Source of the DNA: Lottia gigantea
Taxonomy: Eukaryota; Mollusca; Gastropoda; Lottiidae
NCBI RefSeq assembly: GCF_000327385.1
Contig: NW_008708344.1
Span: 127,622-191,621, forward strand
Direction of reading: 5' to 3'
Length of the DNA stretch: 64,000 nt
Part shown: in pieces, positions 59,060 to 64,000 of the stretch
Layout of the letters: every line of letters starts with the position of its first letter
Position numbering within the stretch: position 1 is the stretch's first letter
Position numbers and translations under genes: made by a program
The notes under the pieces: model-generated
Database searches by the model: none
Seen by the model: the letters and a program-made list of their open reading frames with translations, nothing else
Told to the model about the DNA's origin: nothing

Positions 59060-59350
59060 TACCTTAGTCTCAGAGACATGAATTTTTGTAGCTAAGCTAA
59101 CCAGTAACATTGTTCAAAGCTTACAGCCGAAATTTTAGCCTACAAGTCCATGTGTGCCAAGAATTATCCATGTTTGAAAGTTAAAATGACAACTCATCTT
59201 TACTTGATACTTTATATTGAAAAGACATTATATAAAAAACAAAAATGAAATTTGTAGTTCGAGGTATATATCAAGGGATTATGTGCAGGTCTAGTAGATC
59301 TGAAGACTATTTACATATATTCAAGACCAAAAACATCTCTTGATAAAGAT
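59060..59350. mobile_element. Family B repeat, copy 5
   Basis: taccttagtctcagagacat, gctaagctaaccagtaacat, aattttagcctacaagtcca, agttaaaatgacaactcat and gatctgaagactatttacat. The best preserved left-arm order in the window. Confidence 0.65.
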
Positions 59351-59429
59351 TATTAAGAGAAATGCCTTTAATAATATATTATAATATAGTTTATAGTGTT
59401 TATTTATTCCTATGTGATACCCAAGGTAT

Positions 59430-59453
59430 TATATATATATATATATATATATT
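59430..59453. repeat. (AT)n microsatellite
   Basis: About twelve uninterrupted AT dinucleotides. Confidence 0.9.
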
Positions 59454-59534
59454 ATAGATGTTATTTGATTACAGTATGTAATACTTCCTATATTAGATAC
59501 TGTTATAATTAGTTATTTGATAACCTATAGTATA

Positions 59535-59722
59535 GACAATGCAGCCAACCAAAACCCTTGACAGAAAGAGAGCGAATATTTTGGCTCTTTGTTTATAGAC
59601 TTCCAAGCCCTCTGATTGGTTGTACAATCCAACGAATAAATTGCATTTACAAACATTATACAAGAAAGGTGGCTATTTCAGTTAAGGTATAAGACACAGT
59701 TCGTAATTGCTTAAAATTGTAC
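59535..59722. mobile_element. Family A MITE, right half
   Basis: ctctgattggttgtacaatc, atacaagaaaggtggctatt, cagttaaggtataagacac and agttcgtaattgctt. The left arm is reduced to acaatgcagccaacc. Confidence 0.65.
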
Positions 59723-59879
59723 AGGGCAAGGTATTGGTTTGGTTGGGAGGAGGTCAAATTTTGTTCATTTTTTTTGCTTGGCTATTATGATATATTAGAT
59801 TGAACTTGTTGGCTTGAGAACAAAGTTGCCGAACTATTTGTATTATTGAATAGAAGGTATTTGATATGTAATTTCTATT

Positions 59880-60190
59880 AAAGAGACAAGTTTGTCATCC
59901 TTTCAACCACCATACCTATGTCTCAAAAACATAATTTTTTGAGCTAAGCTAATAAGTAATAGTGTTCACATCCCACAGTTGCATTTGAGCCTTAAAATCC
60001 TGAATTATCTGGATTAAGTTAAAATGACTCGTCTTTTCTTGAGACACTGCCTTATATAGATAAGACATATATAGAAATAAAACATGTAATTTCTAGGTAG
60101 AGGTATATTTGATTTCGTTCAGTTCTAGTGATTCTGAAGGCTAATTACATCTATTTTAGACCCAAATAAACTCTTGAAAATTGTGACTGT
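59880..60190. mobile_element. Family B repeat, copy 6
   Basis: catacctatgtctcaaaaac, gagctaagctaataagtaat, agtgttcacatcccaca, tttgagccttaaaatcc and gtgattctgaaggctaatta. Confidence 0.65.
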
Positions 60191-60199
60191 TCACCTTTA

Positions 60200-61490
60200 A
60201 CATGCTACTGGACTCTGATTAAATTGGCACCCCTTGACTTTAAGTTCTCCATAGTGTAATAGAACAGTTATTGATTCTAATTACAATAGAGGACTAAATG
60301 TCTCTAGTGCAGTCTTTATTATCAGTGTTTGATTCAGACAATAGAGAGAGGTCAATAGCATTATTAAAAATATAGATTTACTTATCTCAGCATAGTTTTT
60401 TTTTTACCTTATTTACTTTAATAAGCAAGGGTTACCATAAAGTTTAGGTTTTCAACCACAGGAATATTTGCACCTTTTGTGGGAACATTTGATGTGTCGC
60501 AAGCTATGAAAAAAACCCACATCTTATATGAAATATACGGCCTTGGCTTACATTGTTACTGAGTACTAAGAGAATTATTTGCAGCATTTTGTACTCCATA
60601 CTACCTGAGATATGCCTGATATCCAATCTTAGTTTCACTTTCGATATCTTGGAACATTATTTTTGGTTACACATATAAAAACAGTTGAAAACCACTTACA
60701 TAAAGATAAGCTATTGTGCTATAGGTTTATATACAGAAACTTTAAATACTTGTAAATGAAACAAGAGGTTTTGGTCGAATTGCAAGAACAACATTTTTTG
60801 GGCACCAGTATATAATATATACATGAATTTGCAGGATTAAATTATTAGAGTTAATACAGAAATACGGATATCAAAATGATAATATACTAAGGTTCAGAGT
60901 TATAGATACTTTATTAACTAGTTACAATATACACTCATTTAAACTACAATTAACCCCTTTAACTGTCACAACTCTATTCTCAACTACAAAAGGTTTTGGA
61001 TCCACTTGGAGCCCCATATTGCTTTGTTGTATATGTAACAGTTTAATTCATTGAGAGATTAATTTTCTGGTTGAGTTGGTATTGGATTAATTTAGTTATT
61101 AGTCTGCCTAACTACCAACTATTTAAATCAAACACCTTTATAAATACATACTGCTTGACTTCTTACATATTTAGCATAGACCCATACAGGGTTCAATTTA
61201 CATTGAAACTTTTATTCAGTATCTTGTCACACCAAAATGTCAGCATTGGCTGATCATTTTAAATTTGCATCAAGTCGCACCAAATGTTAGTTTTGGTCAA
61301 AACAAAACTTGGTAGTAATTCAAAAGGTTCCAATAGTAGACATCTATGTGGCTAAGTCTGTCTAAAGAAATTTCTTGTGTAAAATTATACTATTTGATGT
61401 GATAAATTACAAGTTTGGAACAGAGAAGGCTCAAGAGTTATTTGACCAATGTAATTGTATTCTTAATTTCCCACCCTGCATCTAATACTT
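60200..61490. other. PTPN4 intron, no gene
   Basis: AT-rich sequence with a fragment at 60640-60690 (cacatataaaaacagttgaa) that resembles 2410-2440. No exon in the phase required after 58854 was recognised. Confidence 0.35.
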
Positions 61491-61497
61491 TGATTTC

Positions 61498-61625
61498 AAG
61501 TTACTTTTCTTGTATCGCAAAAGTTTGATCATACAGTGTATGCATATATTATACAAAGAAAAAAAGCCCAATGAAGTGAAATTATAAGATGAAGTTGGTA
61601 ATAGTTTGATATTGTGAAGATGATA
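61498..61625. mobile_element. Family A MITE, strongly decayed
   Basis: acttttcttgtatcgcaaaa, then aagatgaagttggtaatagt and ttgatattgtgaagatgat. Only the arm tips remain. Confidence 0.45.
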
Positions 61626-61786
61626 TAGATTAAGCTTATAAGTAACCTATATCATAAATTATGGTTAACAATAAGAGGCAATATGATAATTGGTTTGCTA
61701 GAATTATACAACAAGTGAGATATTACTTTATAACTAACCAGGTTTTTTTTTTAATAATTTACAGTTTCTGCCACCAAAACAACATC

Positions 61787-62050
61787 TTAAAGGAATGCTA
61801 CCTCTTAGAATGATCAAAAAATTTAAATTCTCAAACTTAGTCAATAAGTGTGGACTTACTCAGTGCCATAACTATACAGCAAAATCTATGTACTATAATC
61901 CGATAAAAACGTGTTAGTTTTATGGATAATTACTTTTTTTTTCTGGAATTATGGTATTAAACAGAGATTCTTTTGTTTAGTTATGACACATGGCAAGTCG
62001 AACAGGCACCAAAAACTCTGTTTTTATTACAGCCAATCTAGCACAGTCAA
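61787..62050. mobile_element. Family D MITE, left TTAA end
   Basis: TTAAAGGAATGCTACCTCTT, then agaatgatc, aacttagtcaataagtgtg and, further on, gttatgacacatggcaagtc. Right terminus not clear. Confidence 0.6.
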
Positions 62051-62086
62051 TAAAATAGAATTGAATTATTGTCAGCTAAGTAAAAG

Positions 62087-62402
62087 GGAGCCGCGGTGGC
62101 TCAATGAGTTAGACGCATGCTCGCTAACCTCAAGGTCAATCCCAGCTTAGGTCGAGATGATACCTTCAGATTCTTCAGCATGTTTCCCCAAGTCAGCAAT
62201 GCAGGTCAATAAGGTATGGGACAATTAAGCGAAGCTGTGCACATTATAGATACCTCAACAGTTGGAAACTGAAAATAAGTAGGCTAATACCTCTGTCCTG
62301 GCAAAATGTCCCTCATTGAACACTGCATGGAATTGCCCACCTATGTTTAGAGCCCAATTAGGTGCAGAAGAGTAGGATGCCAAGTACATTCATTTCAATA
62401 CA
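62087..62402 (+). mobile_element. Full-length tRNA-like SINE, 316 bp, with 15-bp target-site duplication
   Basis: The head GGAGCCGCGGTGGCTCAATG has a box-A-like TGGCTCAATGAG; tgctcgctaacctcaaggtc is followed by a worn box B. The body of about 240 bases ends in tttcaataca. The flanks tcagctaagtaaaag (62072-62086) and tcagctaagtaagag (62403-62417) are a target-site duplication with one mismatch. This fixes both ends of the insertion. Confidence 0.85.
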
Positions 62403-63469
62403 TCAGCTAAGTAAGAGGTTGCTGTAGGTTTATCTTGTTAAGAAATATACCCTTTGATTGTGAAATGCACAGAACCAAAGCAACAATTTATTATACTTCC
62501 TTAAGATTTAATATGAAAAGGGGTAATGGGTAGGTGAAACATATTGATAAAGCATAATAGATATAGGTAAATAGAGATTAAAGATCTAACCTGATTTACC
62601 TACCAGTAGAAAATAGATTAATCTATGATTTAACTCTAATCTAGTTAGTTTAAGTCTGATATAGGTGGTTGGGAGGATTAACTTGAACTCCAGTTTCACT
62701 CAAACTTTTACATTTTACAGTGAAATCAGTTCATGTCATTGAGACATTTTCACTACCTCTAATTACATTGAAGAAAGAAAGTGATAAAAACTCATGACAA
62801 TACATTGTGTAGATATAACCCCACCCCTATTTTATCAACTTTCTGTGATAACTTGTGCTTTGTCTAATATGACAGGACTGTGTTTTGTGCAGCACATCAT
62901 TCTTTGTTTTCGTATCTAAGAGATATATTACATGTATAATTTGAGATTTTGGATGTCATTGGAATATTGTAAACCTTTGTGAAAAATTCAATTCTAACTA
63001 CTTGTAATTGTTTTGCTTGTAACCAAGGAACAAATTTATGACCCTTAATTTTGATATTCATAATCATTAAGTGTAATTTGGTTCGGATACTAGTTCTGTA
63101 GAGATACTATTAAAAACTGAATAGTGAAAATTGAATTATGTGAAAAGTGTTCCTTTTGGTGAATTAGTATTCAAAAGCTGATGTCTTACTACATATTTTT
63201 TAAAACAAACTTTTTGAATTAAAATTAAAAGACATTGCCATAGGTGATTGTTTATGTTAAAGTATTCTTTTAAATGTTTGAATAGAGTTTAAAAATAGAG
63301 GTGTTAAAACTTCAAACTATATAAAACAAGAATGGAATCGTTTCGAAGATCAATGGACATAGTGAATTAATGTTGGACAGGGCAGGGAAATGAATTAAAG
63401 ATCTATAAAAGGACAGTTATATAGGATTGTTGAAAAGAGTTTGAGTATTACATGGGGAAGAGTGCTAGT

Positions 63470-63850
63470 TTAATTTGTGGAAGGTAAGACCAAACTCAAT
63501 TTAATTTTGAAACAATTCTTCATGGGCTAGGCATCTAATTGCTTTGGGATCAGATTAGGATTCCACGTCCAATGCTTCCAAAGTCGACCCAGTGTAGGAA
63601 AGGTGAGACTAAACTCTATCTTTTTCTCAAGAATTATTTTAATTAATTCTTTAGCTCTGTCTCCTAGGTTCAAATCCTTCCCAAGGTAAGAAAAATTCAG
63701 ATGCCAATGTCAGTGCTTCTGATAGTCAACCCAGTGTTGGTGAGGGCAAGACCAAATTAAATTATTTGAAACAATTCTTCATCACCTTCAGTGCTTCCCA
63801 AAGTCTGCTTGAAGTAGAACCTTCTGCAATCAGACAATTTTGTGTGGCTT
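63470..63850. repeat. Three related segments with exon-donor-like edges
   Basis: ggaaggtaagaccaaactca (63479), then cagtgtaggaaaggtgagac (63589), and cagtgttggtgagggcaaga (63730) align, preceded by (c/a)a(a/g)tgcttc..aaagtc and followed by aaacaattcttcatc-type words. Two have a GT donor form. They may be decayed duplicates of an exon or a simple tandem repeat. Confidence 0.4.
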
Positions 63851-64000
63851 TAATTGGAATAACCTTAAGTCCAGGTAAACAGATATATTCAGTTTCTGAT
63901 TTAAAAATTGGTTTGAGAGTCAATACAACTACTTTTGCGATACAATATTATCTATGATAAAAATTCATATTTAGAATTTATAATAACAATCTGTAAATCA

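Noticed and set aside
62087-62160. Possible tRNA gene
   Set aside because: Box-like blocks are present but no full cloverleaf or intact box B; the segment is the head of a SINE with target duplication.

Overview
The window is animal nuclear DNA: AT-rich, with GT-AG introns, long intergenic spaces and many short foldback transposons. Host gene content (a bark beetle orthologue, OLA1, BORCS5 and a PTPN4-type FERM phosphatase) together with the repeats points to a lophotrochozoan, most likely a mollusc such as a gastropod or bivalve. The repeats that suggest this are CCGTCC-rich tandem arrays, a tRNA-like SINE and dense palindromic MITEs. The phylum is an inference; no species can be named.

Layout: (1) 565-15142 (+): 13 exons of a bark beetle (bark/anakonda) orthologue, with SRCR domains, parallel beta-helix repeats, CUB-like regions, a C-type lectin domain, one transmembrane helix and a long proline-rich tail. 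The 5' end lies before the window and one CUB-coding exon cannot be found. (2) 18049-19296 (-): a two-exon gene for a small secreted 8-cysteine protein, with a TATA box. (3) 20.2-23.2 kb: a repeat block with a 147-bp satellite, a LINE 3' fragment and a long decayed minisatellite. (4) 23411-25142 (+): an unrecognised two-exon gene whose centre is about 38 Gln-rich heptads. Its family-like reading frame is cut by one stop and then continues for about 85 codons. (5) 29480-30595 (-): a single-exon class A GPCR. (6) 33970-39600 (-): OLA1, complete, 11 coding exons, 399 aa. (7) 40232-40689 (+): a possible small two-exon gene, weakly supported. (8) 42702-43385 (-): BORCS5, intronless in its coding part, with a TTAA-flanked MITE starting exactly at its stop codon and a perfect CLEAR-type palindrome upstream. 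(9) 45062-58854 (+): PTPN4-type phosphatase, FERM and FA part only; PDZ and catalytic exons must lie beyond the window.

Functionally, OLA1 (translation-linked ATPase), BORCS5 (lysosome positioning) and the membrane or junction genes (bark, PTPN4) are unrelated neighbours; I see no operon-like system. The densest structure outside genes is a set of MITE families: A, about 12 copies ending in a conserved AATGTCAAGCT-type terminus; B, six copies; C and D, with TTAA at their ends. They sit mainly in introns, 3' UTRs and spacers. No tRNA, rRNA or CRISPR was found, and no retrovirus-like or Polinton-like element was recognised.
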